Of a stretch of 64,000 bases of DNA, positions 50,241 through 59,584 are shown in pieces. A program made the position numbers and the translations under genes. The stretch lies in contig NCEE01000018.1 in the NCBI GenBank assembly GCA_002280555.1, forward strand, positions 42,740 through 106,739, given 5' to 3'. The DNA comes from Sphingomonas sp. 32-62-10 (GTDB lineage: Bacteria > Pseudomonadota > Alphaproteobacteria > Sphingomonadales > Sphingomonadaceae). The notes beneath the pieces were generated by a model. The model saw only the letters and a program-made list of their open reading frames with translations. It made no database searches and was not told the origin of the DNA. Numbering within the stretch: position 1 is the stretch's first letter; each line of letters begins with the position of its first letter.

Positions 50241-50903
50241 GTGACGATTGCGGATCAGGCCCAATTTGCGGCAATGCGCCAGGCGATGGTGTCAAACCAG
50301 TTGCGGACCAATGCGGTCAGCGATTCGCGCCTGGTTGCCGTTATGGGCCGGGTGCCGCGCGAAGCCTTTTTGCCAGCGCCCGTCGCTGGGCTGGCCTATC
50401 GTGATACCGCGCTGCCGCTGGGCGCGGGCCGCGCCGCCAATGTGCCGATCGCGACCGGGCGGCTGCTGAACGAGGCTGCGGTAACACCAACTGACAAGGT
50501 TTTGCTGATCGGCGCGGCGGGCGGTTATACGGCAGCCGTGCTGGCCGAAATGGCGGCCAAGGTTGTCGCGGTGGAATGCGATGCAGCGCTGGTATCGATT
50601 GCCCAGGCTGCGCTGGCTGGCAACGCGAAGGTGACGATCGTTCATGGGTCGCTTGAAAAGGGGCATGGAGCAGGCGCCCCCTATGACGTCATTGTCATTG
50701 ATGGCGCGGTGCCGCGCGTGCCACAGGCTATCATCGATCAGATGGCGATTGGCGGTCGTCTCGTGACCGGCATTGTCGATCGCGGGGTAACCCGGCTTTC
50801 TTCAGGGCGGCGCAGCGCGGGCGGTTTCGGGCTGACCGATTTCGCCGATGTCGATTGTGTTAACCTGCCCGGTTTTGCCATCCCCCAGCAGTTTGTTTTT
50901 TGA
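50241..50903 (+). CDS. Protein-L-isoaspartate O-methyltransferase-like protein
   Basis: The 220-residue protein has FAAMRQAMVSNQLRTNAVSD, VPREAFLPAPVAGLAYRDTALPLG, the SAM motif VLLIGAAGGYTAAVLAEMAAKVVAVECD (about 87-114) and YDVIVIDGAVPRVP. This is the PCMT family, which repairs isoaspartyl residues, but many alphaproteobacterial copies next to tolC lack tested activity. GTG at 50241 has an AAGGGGA ribosome-binding site. The order Pcm-like / tolC / PopZ-like / valS is shared by many alphaproteobacteria. Confidence 0.9.
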   Translation: MTIADQAQFAAMRQAMVSNQLRTNAVSDSRLVAVMGRVPREAFLPAPVAGLAYRDTALPLGAGRAANVPIATGRLLNEAAVTPTDKVLLIGAAGGYTAAVLAEMAAKVVAVECDAALVSIAQAALAGNAKVTIVHGSLEKGHGAGAPYDVIVIDGAVPRVPQAIIDQMAIGGRLVTGIVDRGVTRLSSGRRSAGGFGLTDFADVDCVNLPGFAIPQQFVF

Positions 50904-50917
50904 GAAAGTACGACCTC

Positions 50918-52378
50918 ATGATGCCGCTGTCGTTTTGTTCCGTCGTAAAGTCCCGCGTCATGGCCGGGGTAGCGCTTCTTGCACTAGCGGCGCCAGCCTC
51001 GGCGGAAACGCTGCGCGAAGCGATGGCGGAAGCGTATAAGACCAACCCGACTCTGGCAGCGCAGCGTGCTAACGTTCGGGCGATAGATGAAACCGTGCCG
51101 ATTGCCCGGGCAAGTGGTTTGCCAGCCGTTCAGCTGCAAAGCACCTATAGCGAAAACGTGGTCGTATCGGTGTCCAGTTTCACGGCACCCTCGCGGCTCA
51201 CCAACACCCAGGGAAGCCTGACTTACCCCGTCTATGCCGGGGGATCAGTGAAGAACTCCATCGCTGCCGCCAATACCCGTGTTGAGGGTGGACGTGCATC
51301 ATTGCGGGGAACTGAAGCCGATTTGTTCAGCAGCGTCGTTGGCGCTTATATGGATGTGATCCGGGATGAAGCGATCGTTGGTTTCAACCAACAGAATGTG
51401 CGTGTGCTCGACGTTAATCTGCGCGCATCCAAGGACCGGTTCGAAGTTGGCGATCTCACGAGAACCGATGTCGCTCAATCCGATGCACGATTGGCTTTGG
51501 CGCGAAGCCAGTTGCAAAGCGCTGAGGCGCGGTTGATCTCAAGCCGAGAAGCCTATGTTCGCCTGGTTGGCAGCGCACCCGGGACACTGGAAACGCCGCC
51601 GCCTTTGCCGAACTTGCCGAGCAATCCTACCGCAGCAGTCGAAATTGCGCTTGCCGACAATCCGAACCTGCTGGCCGCCAAAAAGGCGCGGGACGCGACC
51701 AAATATGATATCCGGGTCGCGAAAGCAGCGCGGCTGCCGCGGGTCGATGCGTTTGTTCAGGGGGCCTATACCAACTTTTTGGGCACGCTCGGCGGCGGCC
51801 TGATTGGGGTAACCTTCCCGCAATTCGATCGCACGTCACAACTCGGATTGCGGTTGACCTTGCCGTTGTACCAGGGGGGCGGTCCGGCCGCCCAGGTTCG
51901 TCAGGCAGAGGCGCGGCGGAGCCAGTCGATCGAACAGCTGACAGAGGCGGAACGTGGCGTAATTGCGCAGGTCCGTTCTGCCTTTGCGGTGTGGCAATCG
52001 TCGCTGGAAGTGATCAAATCGGCCGAGATTGCGGTAGAAGCGAACCAGCTGGCGCTTGAAGGCGTGAAGGCGGAAAACAGCGTTGGTAACCGGACAATCC
52101 TGGAAATCCTGAACGCTGAACAGGAATTGCTGAATTCCCGCGTGACGTTGGTGACGGCGCAGCGCGATGCCTATGTCGCGGGCTTTGCGCTGCTGGCGGC
52201 AATGGGGCACGCCGAGGCCAAGGATCTCGGGCTGGAAGTCGGCCCGCTTTATGATCCAACCGTCAATTTCAATCGGGTCCATCACAAGCTGTCGGATTGG
52301 GCCGATGGCCCGGCGGCTACAGGCGTTTCCACCAGCACGGCATCAACGCCGCCACAGACGGCGATTATCGAGCGATAG
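50918..52378 (+). CDS. tolC: TolC-family outer membrane channel protein
   Basis: The 486-residue protein has a signal peptide (about 1-29, ending in APASAETLRE) and two TolC-like outer-membrane-efflux repeats: YKTNPTLAAQRANVRA and a helix pair to about 230, then ALADNPNLLAAKKARDATKYDIRVAKAARLPRVDAF and LRLTLPLYQGGGPAAQVRQAEARRSQS. It forms the outer-membrane part of type I secretion and efflux pumps. ATG 50918 is used; the TTG 50900 frame adds a few residues before the signal. It follows the Pcm-like gene by 14 bases. Confidence 0.93.
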   Translation: MMPLSFCSVVKSRVMAGVALLALAAPASAETLREAMAEAYKTNPTLAAQRANVRAIDETVPIARASGLPAVQLQSTYSENVVVSVSSFTAPSRLTNTQGSLTYPVYAGGSVKNSIAAANTRVEGGRASLRGTEADLFSSVVGAYMDVIRDEAIVGFNQQNVRVLDVNLRASKDRFEVGDLTRTDVAQSDARLALARSQLQSAEARLISSREAYVRLVGSAPGTLETPPPLPNLPSNPTAAVEIALADNPNLLAAKKARDATKYDIRVAKAARLPRVDAFVQGAYTNFLGTLGGGLIGVTFPQFDRTSQLGLRLTLPLYQGGGPAAQVRQAEARRSQSIEQLTEAERGVIAQVRSAFAVWQSSLEVIKSAEIAVEANQLALEGVKAENSVGNRTILEILNAEQELLNSRVTLVTAQRDAYVAGFALLAAMGHAEAKDLGLEVGPLYDPTVNFNRVHHKLSDWADGPAATGVSTSTASTPPQTAIIER

Positions 52379-52458
52379 GTTGACAGCCATCACGCAAATC
52401 CGCCAAACACCGGGGTAATGGATCGCTGACACGGCGATTGAGACGGCGGGGCATGGTA

Positions 52459-52941
52459 ATGGGCGATGTGAGCGCAGAACCGTCGATGGAAGACATCTTG
52501 TCTTCGATCAAGCGGATCATTGCCGAAGAGGGTGACGGCAGCGCCGTCAGCCGGGGCCGCCGTGCGCCGCGCCCGACGTCGACCGTGTCTGCGGCTCCCG
52601 CACCGCTGCGCCGTGCGGCGCCCGATCCCGCCGATGTCCTTGAACTCAGCGACCCGGTGATCGACGATCTCGACGATGATCACGTGGTCTCACAGCCGGT
52701 GGCGAACGATTCCATTCTATCGGAGACGGCAGCACAGGCGAGCCGCGGCGCACTGGACACACTGTCCCGCTTGGTGGTGAAGCCAGCCCCGGCCGCAGAG
52801 GCGCACGCCCCCGAAACGCTTGAGGGCATGGTGCGTGAAATGCTCCGCCCGATGCTGCGCGAATGGCTCGATGCCAAACTGCCCGGCATGGTCGAGGACA
52901 TGGTCGCGCGCGAAATCGCCCGGATCACGCAAGGTAGATAA
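52459..52941 (+). CDS. DUF2497 protein (PopZ-like)
   Basis: The 160-residue protein has the DUF2497 start SMEDILSSIKRIIAEE (10-25), a proline/alanine/aspartate-rich middle (30-95, DDLDDDHVV) and the C-terminal domain LEGMVREMLRPMLREWLDAKLPGMVEDMVAREIARIT. This is the layout of PopZ, which forms polar hubs in Caulobacter, though sphingomonad copies may differ in role. ATG 52459 (MGDVSAEPS) is placed seven bases after gcgggg; ATG 52453 is also possible. It is between tolC and valS. Confidence 0.88.
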   Translation: MGDVSAEPSMEDILSSIKRIIAEEGDGSAVSRGRRAPRPTSTVSAAPAPLRRAAPDPADVLELSDPVIDDLDDDHVVSQPVANDSILSETAAQASRGALDTLSRLVVKPAPAAEAHAPETLEGMVREMLRPMLREWLDAKLPGMVEDMVAREIARITQGR

Positions 52942-52990
52942 TTGGCGGCGTTGATCAACGAAGGCCGGAACTGCCGGTTAAGGGCAGGGC

Positions 52991-55969
52991 ATGAGCGAAC
53001 TTCCCAAGACATTCGACCCCGCCGACATCGAGCAGCGCTGGTACGCGCATTGGGAGGCGAACGGCCTGTTCCATCCCGATCGCCCGGGGGCGGAGCCATG
53101 GACGATCGTCAACCCGCCGCCCAATGTTACGGGATCGCTCCATATCGGCCATGCGCTTGATAACACGCTGCAGGATATCCTGACGCGGCATGCGCGGTTG
53201 CAGGGCAAGGATGCGCTCTGGGTGGTTGGTACCGATCATGCCGGCATCGCGACGCAAATGGTGGTCGAGCGGCAAATGGCGCTCAAGCAGCAGAAGCGCA
53301 CCGATTTCTCGCGCGAGGATTTCGTCGCCAAGGTGTGGGAATGGAAAGCCGAAAGCGGCGGCGAGATCACCCGCCAGCTCCGCCGCCTGGGCTGCTCGAT
53401 GGACTGGGAAAACGAACGCTTCACGATGGACCCGGGCTTTTCAAAAGCCGTCATCAAGGTGTTCGTCGATCTCTACAATCAGGGCCTGCTCTACCGCGAC
53501 AAGCGCCTGGTGAACTGGGACCCCGGCCTCGGCACCGCGATCAGCGATCTTGAGGTCGAAACGATCGAGGTAAAGGGCGGCTTCTGGCATTTCCGTTATC
53601 CGCTCGCGGACGGTGTCACGCTGGACGATGGCCGCGATCATATCGTGGTCGCGACGACGCGGCCCGAAACGATGTTGGCGGATATGGCTGTCGCGGTGAA
53701 TGCCGCCGATCCGCGTTATCAGTCGGTCATCGGAAAATTCATCGATCAGCCGATCACCGGGCGGCGCATTCCGATCATCGCTGATGATCATGCCGATCCC
53801 GAACTGGGCTCGGGCGCGGTTAAGATCACGCCGGGGCATGATTTCAACGACTTCGAAGTCGGCAAGCGCGCTGGGTTCAAGCCTGCCGATATGCTCAATA
53901 TGCTCGATGCAAAGGCGAATGTGGTTCAGACGGCGGACGGGCTCGTGCCCGCCGAGTTCATCGGTCTGCACCGTTTCAAGAAAGACGGCATGCCCGGCGC
54001 CCGCGAGCTGGTCGTCGAGCGGATGAAAGCGCTCGGCTGCCTTGTGTCCCATATCGACAAGGAAGGCGCGGAACACGACGCCGAACCGCGCACGATCCAG
54101 ACGCCGTTCGGCGATCGCTCGAATGTGGTGATCGAACCGTGGCTGACCGACCAATGGTATGTCGATGCCGCGACCTTGGCCAAGGCCCCGATCGAAGCCG
54201 TGCGATCGGGCGCGATCGAGATTGTGCCCAAGAGTTGGGAGAAGACCTTCTTCAACTGGATGGAGAATATCCAGCCCTGGTGTGTGAGCCGGCAATTGTG
54301 GTGGGGGCACCGGATACCGGCGCTATTCGGACCAAAGGTAGTGAACGGCGAAATCCAGTATTTCGATTGGTCGCAGCACTTCGTGGCCGACACGTCAGCC
54401 GAGCAACTTGCACTAGCAGCACAATATTACCCCGACGGTTGCGAGATTGCCGTTTGCGATAGCTTTGGCGCGGCGTTCCAGCACGACTTTACGTCCGGCG
54501 CTTATCCAAACAAGGTAGCAATCTATCAGGACGAAGACGTCCTCGACACCTGGTTCTCCTCCGCGCTCTGGCCGTTTGCGACGATGGGGTGGCCCGATGA
54601 AAATCCTCCCCGGGACGGGGAGGGGGACCATTTGCCTCTTCCGGCAAATGGTGGAGGGGGCGTGCCTCAGCGCACAGCGCTCGTCGATAGCCCCCCCCAC
54701 CGTCCTTCGGCCGTTCCCCCCCCCCGTGCCGGGGGGGATTTAACGCTCAACGGCCGCTACCCCAACGACGTGCTCATCTCCGGCTTCGACATCCTGTTTT
54801 TCTGGGATGCGCGGATGATGATGCAGGGGATGCACTTCATGGGTGATGTGCCGTTCCGCAAGCTCTACCTGCACGGCCTCGTCCGCGCGGCGGATGGGGC
54901 GAAAATGTCCAAGTCCAAGGGCAATACCGTCGATCCGCTCGGCCTGATCGACAAGTACGGCGCGGATGCTTTGCGCTTCTTCATGGCGGCGATGGAAAGC
55001 CAGGGCCGCGACATCAAGATGGATGAAAAGCGGGTCGAGGGGTACCGCAACTTCGCCACCAAGCTGTGGAACGCCGCAAGGTTCGCGCAGGGGAACGGCA
55101 TCGTCGCGAGCACGTCGCTCACGCCGCCCGCTGCCGCGCTCGCAGTCAACAAATGGATCATCGGTGAGACGATCCGCACCGTGCAGGCGGTCGACGCAGC
55201 GTTGGCGGACCTGCGATTCGATGGCGCGGCCAACGCGATCTATCAGTTCGGCTGGAGCCAGTTCTGCGACTGGTATCTCGAACTCATCAAGCCCGTCCTC
55301 GGCCAGATGGACGCCCCCGCGACCGGCCCCGACGCCGACGAAACCCGCGCCGTTGCAGGCTGGGTGCTCGATCAGATCCTCGTCCTGCTCCACCCGTTCA
55401 TGCCCTTCATCACCGAAGAGCTTTGGTCGAAAATGGGTGAACGCGAGTACGAACTGATCGTCGCGAAATGGCCCGTGGCCGAAGCAAGCGCGATCGATGC
55501 TGAGGCGAGCCGCGAGATCGACTGGTTGATCAAGCTGGTGAGCGAAGTGCGCGCGGCGCGCAACGAACTGGGCATCAGCCCTGGCACGCGGATGGCGATG
55601 CACGGTCGTGAAATGTCGCCGGATACGGCGGCTCGGCTCGATCGACAGAGCGCAGTGGTGGCGCGTTTAGCGCGGGTCGATCATGTCGCGGGCGATGCAC
55701 CGGCGGGTGGTGCGGCGCAAATCGTGGTCGATGAAGCGACCTTCGTGTTGCCGCTCGAAGGCGTGATCGATCTCGACGCTGAACGCGCCCGCCTGACCAA
55801 GGGCATTGCCGCGGCCGAGAAGGAGCGCGACTCCCTCGCCGCGCGCCTCAACAACCCGAGCTTTGTCGAGCGCGCCAAGCCCGAGGCGATCGAGAAGGCC
55901 CGCGCCGACCACGCCGAAAAGTCCGCCGAGGCGGAGCGGCTGAGCGCTGCACTGGCGCGGTTGGGCTGA
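52991..55969 (+). CDS. valS: Valyl-tRNA synthetase carrying an in-frame repeat insertion
   Basis: The 992-residue class I synthetase attaches valine to tRNA-Val and edits threonine errors. It has the HIGH motif in NVTGSLHIGHALDN, the CP1 editing domain (about 200-400), KMSKS in GAKMSKSKGN, the anticodon domain and a C-terminal coiled coil (RLTKGIAAAEKERDSLAARL). Between WPFATMGWPDE and LTLNGRYPNDV a stretch of about 44 proline/glycine-rich residues (538-581) is translated from the palindromic repeat at 54603-54743; E. coli ValRS has only a short loop here. The rest is complete, so the enzyme should still work. It is the only valS here and essential. Confidence 0.95.
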   Translation: MSELPKTFDPADIEQRWYAHWEANGLFHPDRPGAEPWTIVNPPPNVTGSLHIGHALDNTLQDILTRHARLQGKDALWVVGTDHAGIATQMVVERQMALKQQKRTDFSREDFVAKVWEWKAESGGEITRQLRRLGCSMDWENERFTMDPGFSKAVIKVFVDLYNQGLLYRDKRLVNWDPGLGTAISDLEVETIEVKGGFWHFRYPLADGVTLDDGRDHIVVATTRPETMLADMAVAVNAADPRYQSVIGKFIDQPITGRRIPIIADDHADPELGSGAVKITPGHDFNDFEVGKRAGFKPADMLNMLDAKANVVQTADGLVPAEFIGLHRFKKDGMPGARELVVERMKALGCLVSHIDKEGAEHDAEPRTIQTPFGDRSNVVIEPWLTDQWYVDAATLAKAPIEAVRSGAIEIVPKSWEKTFFNWMENIQPWCVSRQLWWGHRIPALFGPKVVNGEIQYFDWSQHFVADTSAEQLALAAQYYPDGCEIAVCDSFGAAFQHDFTSGAYPNKVAIYQDEDVLDTWFSSALWPFATMGWPDENPPRDGEGDHLPLPANGGGGVPQRTALVDSPPHRPSAVPPPRAGGDLTLNGRYPNDVLISGFDILFFWDARMMMQGMHFMGDVPFRKLYLHGLVRAADGAKMSKSKGNTVDPLGLIDKYGADALRFFMAAMESQGRDIKMDEKRVEGYRNFATKLWNAARFAQGNGIVASTSLTPPAAALAVNKWIIGETIRTVQAVDAALADLRFDGAANAIYQFGWSQFCDWYLELIKPVLGQMDAPATGPDADETRAVAGWVLDQILVLLHPFMPFITEELWSKMGEREYELIVAKWPVAEASAIDAEASREIDWLIKLVSEVRAARNELGISPGTRMAMHGREMSPDTAARLDRQSAVVARLARVDHVAGDAPAGGAAQIVVDEATFVLPLEGVIDLDAERARLTKGIAAAEKERDSLAARLNNPSFVERAKPEAIEKARADHAEKSAEAERLSAALARLG
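54603..54743. repeat. Palindromic repeat inside the valS coding sequence
   Basis: The left end (54601-54623) is identical over 23 bases to 385-407; the right end has gtgccgggggggattta. The middle contains a 9-base hairpin, ccatttgcc tcttcc ggcaaatgg (54628-54651), and C runs of 8 (54691-54698) and 10 (54716-54725), then seven G. The insert is open in the valS frame, about 132 bases net. Same family as 386-488. Confidence 0.85.
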
Positions 55970-57450
55970 TGGCCCAACCTCCCCCATCGCGCGGCGGTCG
56001 TGATCTCACGACCGGCCCGATCGGCAAGACCTTGCTGGTCTTCGCGCTTCCCACGCTCGCCACCAACATCCTGCAATCGCTCAACGGATCGATCAACGCG
56101 ATCTGGGTGGGGCGGTTTCTGGGGGAGAGCGCGCTCGCGGCGACGTCCAACGCCAACAACATCATGTTCCTGCTGTTCGCCGCCGTGTTCGGCTTTGGCA
56201 TGGCGGCGACGATCCTGGTCGGGCAGAGCTTTGGTCGTCGCGATATCGATGGCGCGCGTCAGGCGTTCGGGTCGGCGGTCGGGCTGGTGTTCGGATCGGC
56301 GATCGTCGTCGCCACGCTGGGCTGGATCCTCGCGCCGCAGATCCTGGGCTGGCTCGCGACGCCGGGCGATGCCTTCCCGCTCGCGCTCACCTATTTGCGC
56401 ATCATCTTCCTGTCGCTGCCCTTTTCGATGATGCTCGTGCTGATCACGATGGGGCTGCGCGGCACGGGGGACGCCATGACGCCGCTGTGGTTCGGGCTGC
56501 TTGCCTCGGCGCTCGATGCCGGGCTCAATCCGCTGTTCATTCTCGGGCTTGGACCAATCCCGCGTATGGGCATCGCCGGATCGGCAACCGCATCGCTGGT
56601 GGCCAACATCGCCGCCTTGATCGCGCTGATCAGCTATATCTATGCCCGCGATCTGACGCTGCGGCTGCGCGGCCCAGAGCTGGGGTATCTGCTCCCCAGC
56701 CGTGATGTCGTCTGGATGCTCGTGAGCAAGGGTTTGCCGATCGGTGCGCAGATGATCGTCATCGCGGTCGCCGGGCTGACAATGATGGGGCTGGTGAACC
56801 GCGAGGGTGTCGATACCAGCGCGGCCTTCGGCGTCACGCTCCAGCTCTGGGCCTATGTCCAGATGCCGGCGATGGCGATCGGCGCTGCCGTCAGCGCGAT
56901 GGCGGCGCAGAATATCGGCGCGGGCAAATGGGATCGGGTGGAACGGATCACCGGATCGGGGCTGGTGATCAATCTGGCGATCACCGGGGCGATGGTCGTG
57001 CTGTTGCTGGTCTTCGATCGGGCGGTCATGGCGCTGTTCCTGGGCGGGCAAAGCCCCGCGCTGCCGATCGCCCGGCATATCCAGCTAATCGCGACCTGGG
57101 GGTTCATCTTGTTCGGGATGACGATGGTGTTCTTCGGCGTGGTGCGGGCAAACGGCGCGGTGCTGGGGCCGCTGCTGATCCTGTTCATCGCGATGTTTCC
57201 GCTGCGGATCGGCTTTGCGCTATTCTCCCGTCCGCTGCTGGGCGAGGACGCGCTGTGGTGGTCTTTCCCGGTCGGCTCGATCGCGACGGTGGTGATGGCC
57301 GGGCTGTTCTATCGTTATGGCGACTGGCGCAAGCAATCGATGGCGGTTCCCCACCGCGATCACGCGAGCCATGGGGCTACGCCGCCCGCGCAGACACCCG
57401 TCGCTCAAACGGTTGCTGATCCGGCTGGAGCGATGCACCCCACCGGGTAA
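55969..57450 (+). CDS. MATE family efflux transporter
   Basis: The 493-residue membrane protein has about 12 helices. The MATE start reads PIGKTLLVFALPTLATNILQSLNGSINAIWVGRFLGESALAA (in parts), with GFGMAATILVGQSFGRRD and LRGTGDAMTPLWFGLLASALDAGLNPLFI following, and a repeat of the pattern in the second half. It exports drugs or metabolites by Na+ or H+ antiport. Its ATG overlaps the valS stop (TGATG). The last 45 residues are a polar tail with HRDHASHGATPP. Confidence 0.93.
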   Translation: MAQPPPSRGGRDLTTGPIGKTLLVFALPTLATNILQSLNGSINAIWVGRFLGESALAATSNANNIMFLLFAAVFGFGMAATILVGQSFGRRDIDGARQAFGSAVGLVFGSAIVVATLGWILAPQILGWLATPGDAFPLALTYLRIIFLSLPFSMMLVLITMGLRGTGDAMTPLWFGLLASALDAGLNPLFILGLGPIPRMGIAGSATASLVANIAALIALISYIYARDLTLRLRGPELGYLLPSRDVVWMLVSKGLPIGAQMIVIAVAGLTMMGLVNREGVDTSAAFGVTLQLWAYVQMPAMAIGAAVSAMAAQNIGAGKWDRVERITGSGLVINLAITGAMVVLLLVFDRAVMALFLGGQSPALPIARHIQLIATWGFILFGMTMVFFGVVRANGAVLGPLLILFIAMFPLRIGFALFSRPLLGEDALWWSFPVGSIATVVMAGLFYRYGDWRKQSMAVPHRDHASHGATPPAQTPVAQTVADPAGAMHPTG

Positions 57451-57491
57451 AACTCTTGCCCCCATCGGTGCAATCCAGCACAGATCGTTGC

Positions 57492-58484
57492 ATGACCGCA
57501 TCCTATCCCGCGCTTCGCCTGCGTCGCACCCGTTCGGCCCCCTGGAGCCGTCGTCTCCATGCTGAAACGATCCTGACTCCGGCGGATCTCATCTGGCCGC
57601 TGTTCATCGCGGATGGAGAGGGCGTGGAGGAACCGATTGCGAGCCTGCCCGGCGTGTCGCGCTGGTCGGTTGACGGTATCGTCGCGCGGGCGAAGGAAGC
57701 GCGAGACGCGGGCATTGCGTGCGTTGCGCTGTTCCCCAACACGCCGCGCGAGTTACGCACCGAAGATGGGCGCGAGGCGCTGAACCCGGATAACCTGATG
57801 TGCCGGGCGATTGGCGCGATCAAGGATGCTGTGCCCGATATCGGCGTTCTGACCGATGTGGCGCTGGATCCCTATACCGCGCATGGCCATGATGGCCTGG
57901 TCGACATGCAGGGCTATGTACTGAACGACGACACGGCAGAGGTACTAGTCGCCCAGGCGCTCAACCAGGCGGCGGCTGGCGCAGACATCATAGCGCCCAG
58001 TGACATGATGGACGGCCGCATCGGCCTTATCCGGGATGCGCTGGAGGAAGAGGGCCATGTCAACGTTCAGATCATGTCCTATGCCGCCAAATATGCGAGC
58101 GCTTTTTACGGCCCGTTTCGCGATGCCGTGGGCAGTCGCGGGCTGCTGAAGGGCGACAAGAAAACCTACCAGATGGACCCCGCCAATGCCGAAGAGGCGC
58201 TGCGGGAGGTGGCGCTTGATCTGCAGGAGGGCGCGGATAGCGTGATGGTGAAGCCGGGCTTGCCCTATCTCGACATCATCGTTCGGGTAAAGAATGCATT
58301 CGAAGTCCCTGTATTCGCTTATCAAGTTTCAGGTGAATATGCGATGATCGAAGCCGCTGTCGCCGCCGGCGCCGCCGAGCGTGATCCGATGGTGCTTGAA
58401 ACGCTGATGGCGTTCAAGCGTGCAGGCTGTTCGGGCGTGCTGACCTATCATGCGCTCCACGCCGCGCGGCTGATGGGCGGCTGA
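57492..58484 (+). CDS. hemB: Delta-aminolevulinic acid dehydratase (porphobilinogen synthase)
   Basis: The 330-residue TIM-barrel enzyme joins two 5-aminolevulinates into porphobilinogen. The first lysine region is SYAAKYASAFYGPFRDAVGS and the Schiff-base lysine is in VMVKPGLPYLDII. Where zinc enzymes have cysteines, this one reads DVALDPYTAHGHDGLV, so it is a magnesium/potassium-dependent type. It starts at 57492 (MTASYPALRLRRTR); the frame before it is not conserved. Haem and B12 synthesis. Confidence 0.96.
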   Translation: MTASYPALRLRRTRSAPWSRRLHAETILTPADLIWPLFIADGEGVEEPIASLPGVSRWSVDGIVARAKEARDAGIACVALFPNTPRELRTEDGREALNPDNLMCRAIGAIKDAVPDIGVLTDVALDPYTAHGHDGLVDMQGYVLNDDTAEVLVAQALNQAAAGADIIAPSDMMDGRIGLIRDALEEEGHVNVQIMSYAAKYASAFYGPFRDAVGSRGLLKGDKKTYQMDPANAEEALREVALDLQEGADSVMVKPGLPYLDIIVRVKNAFEVPVFAYQVSGEYAMIEAAVAAGAAERDPMVLETLMAFKRAGCSGVLTYHALHAARLMGG

Positions 58485-58497
58485 ACGACACGCGCCG

Positions 58498-59025
58498 ATG
58501 ATCGAGACCGAGCGACTGATCCTTCGCCTGCCAGAACCGCGCGACCGCGCTGCGCTGCACGCGATGTGGGCCGATCCCGAGGTTATGGCGGAACTTGGCC
58601 CGGTAAAGGATGAAGAGGCGAGCGATGCCGTACTCGCGAAGCATGCTCTGTATCGCCACGAAGGGCTGGGCTTTTGTACCGTCGAGCGCCGTGATGACGG
58701 CGCGGTGCTCGGCTTTTGCGGGCTGAAGCGCGGCGATGCACATAACCCGATTGCCGGCGAAGTGGAGGCGGGCTGGATCATCGCGCGGCCCTATTGGCGG
58801 CATGGATATGCCTTTGAAGCGATGACCTCGGCGATCGGCTGGGGTTGGCATCATATCGATGCTCCGCGGATTGTGGCGATCACCTCGGCAATCAATCTCA
58901 AAAGCCAGCGTCTGATGGAGCGGCTGGGGATGCACCGGCTGGCTGGGGGCGATTTCGATCATAAGCTGATTGCGGAGGGCGATCCGCTTCGTCCGATCGT
59001 GACCTATGCAATCGATCGGCCATGA
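58498..59025 (+). CDS. GNAT acetyltransferase (RimJ/RimL type)
   Basis: The 175-residue protein starts MIETERLILRLPEPRDRAAL, has VLGFCGLKRGDAHNPIAGEVEAGWIIARPYWRHGYAFEAM with the acetyl-CoA-binding RxxGxA-like loop, and RIVAITSAINLKSQRLMERLGM near the end. These enzymes acetylate proteins or small amines. The second, similar gene overlaps its stop by four bases (ATGA). Confidence 0.9.
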   Translation: MIETERLILRLPEPRDRAALHAMWADPEVMAELGPVKDEEASDAVLAKHALYRHEGLGFCTVERRDDGAVLGFCGLKRGDAHNPIAGEVEAGWIIARPYWRHGYAFEAMTSAIGWGWHHIDAPRIVAITSAINLKSQRLMERLGMHRLAGGDFDHKLIAEGDPLRPIVTYAIDRP

Positions 59026-59540
59026 TCGAAACCAAACGCCTCCTCCTCCGGCCATGGCAGGAGAGCGACCGCGCGCCGTTTGCGGCGATGGGGCAAGATG
59101 AAGCAGTTCGCCGGTTCCTTGGTCCACCGCAGTCGCGCGAAGAAAGCGATGCGACGGTCGATCGGCTGATCGCGCTTCAGTCGGCTTATGGCTATTGTTT
59201 CTGGGCGCTACAGCACCGCACGGATGGCGCGTTTCTTGGCTTTTGCGGCCTGAAATGGCGCCTTGCAGTTGCCTATTGGCGGCAGGGCTATGCACGGGAG
59301 GCTGCGGTCGCAAGCCTCGACTGGGCATGGCAAAATCTGGAGGCGAACACCGTTTATGCGATGACGGTGCCGGCAAACATCGCGAGTTGGGGGTTGATGG
59401 AGCGGCTGGGGATGCAGCGGCTGGCGCAGCTGGATTTCGATCACCCTGATGTGCCCGACGGCGATCCGCTGAAGCCGCACATCGTTTACGGCATCAATCG
59501 CCCTGCCAATCGACCTTTTGTTAACCAAATTCCCGGATGA
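59022..59540 (+). CDS. GNAT acetyltransferase, tandem paralog with internal loss
   Basis: The 172-residue protein starts MIETKRLLLRPWQESDRAPF and ends similarly to its neighbour (WGLMERLGMQRLAQLDFDH). Compared with the neighbour, about 17 residues between FLGFCGLKW and RLAVAYWRQGYAREAA are missing (strand 4 and the loop with EVEAGW). The frame is kept. The acetyl-CoA site may be affected. Probably arose by duplication and then lost this part. Confidence 0.85.
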   Translation: MIETKRLLLRPWQESDRAPFAAMGQDEAVRRFLGPPQSREESDATVDRLIALQSAYGYCFWALQHRTDGAFLGFCGLKWRLAVAYWRQGYAREAAVASLDWAWQNLEANTVYAMTVPANIASWGLMERLGMQRLAQLDFDHPDVPDGDPLKPHIVYGINRPANRPFVNQIPG

Positions 59541-59584
59541 CCCAGGACGGGCGTCGCCAGTGCGACGCGATCGAGGGCCGGGCC

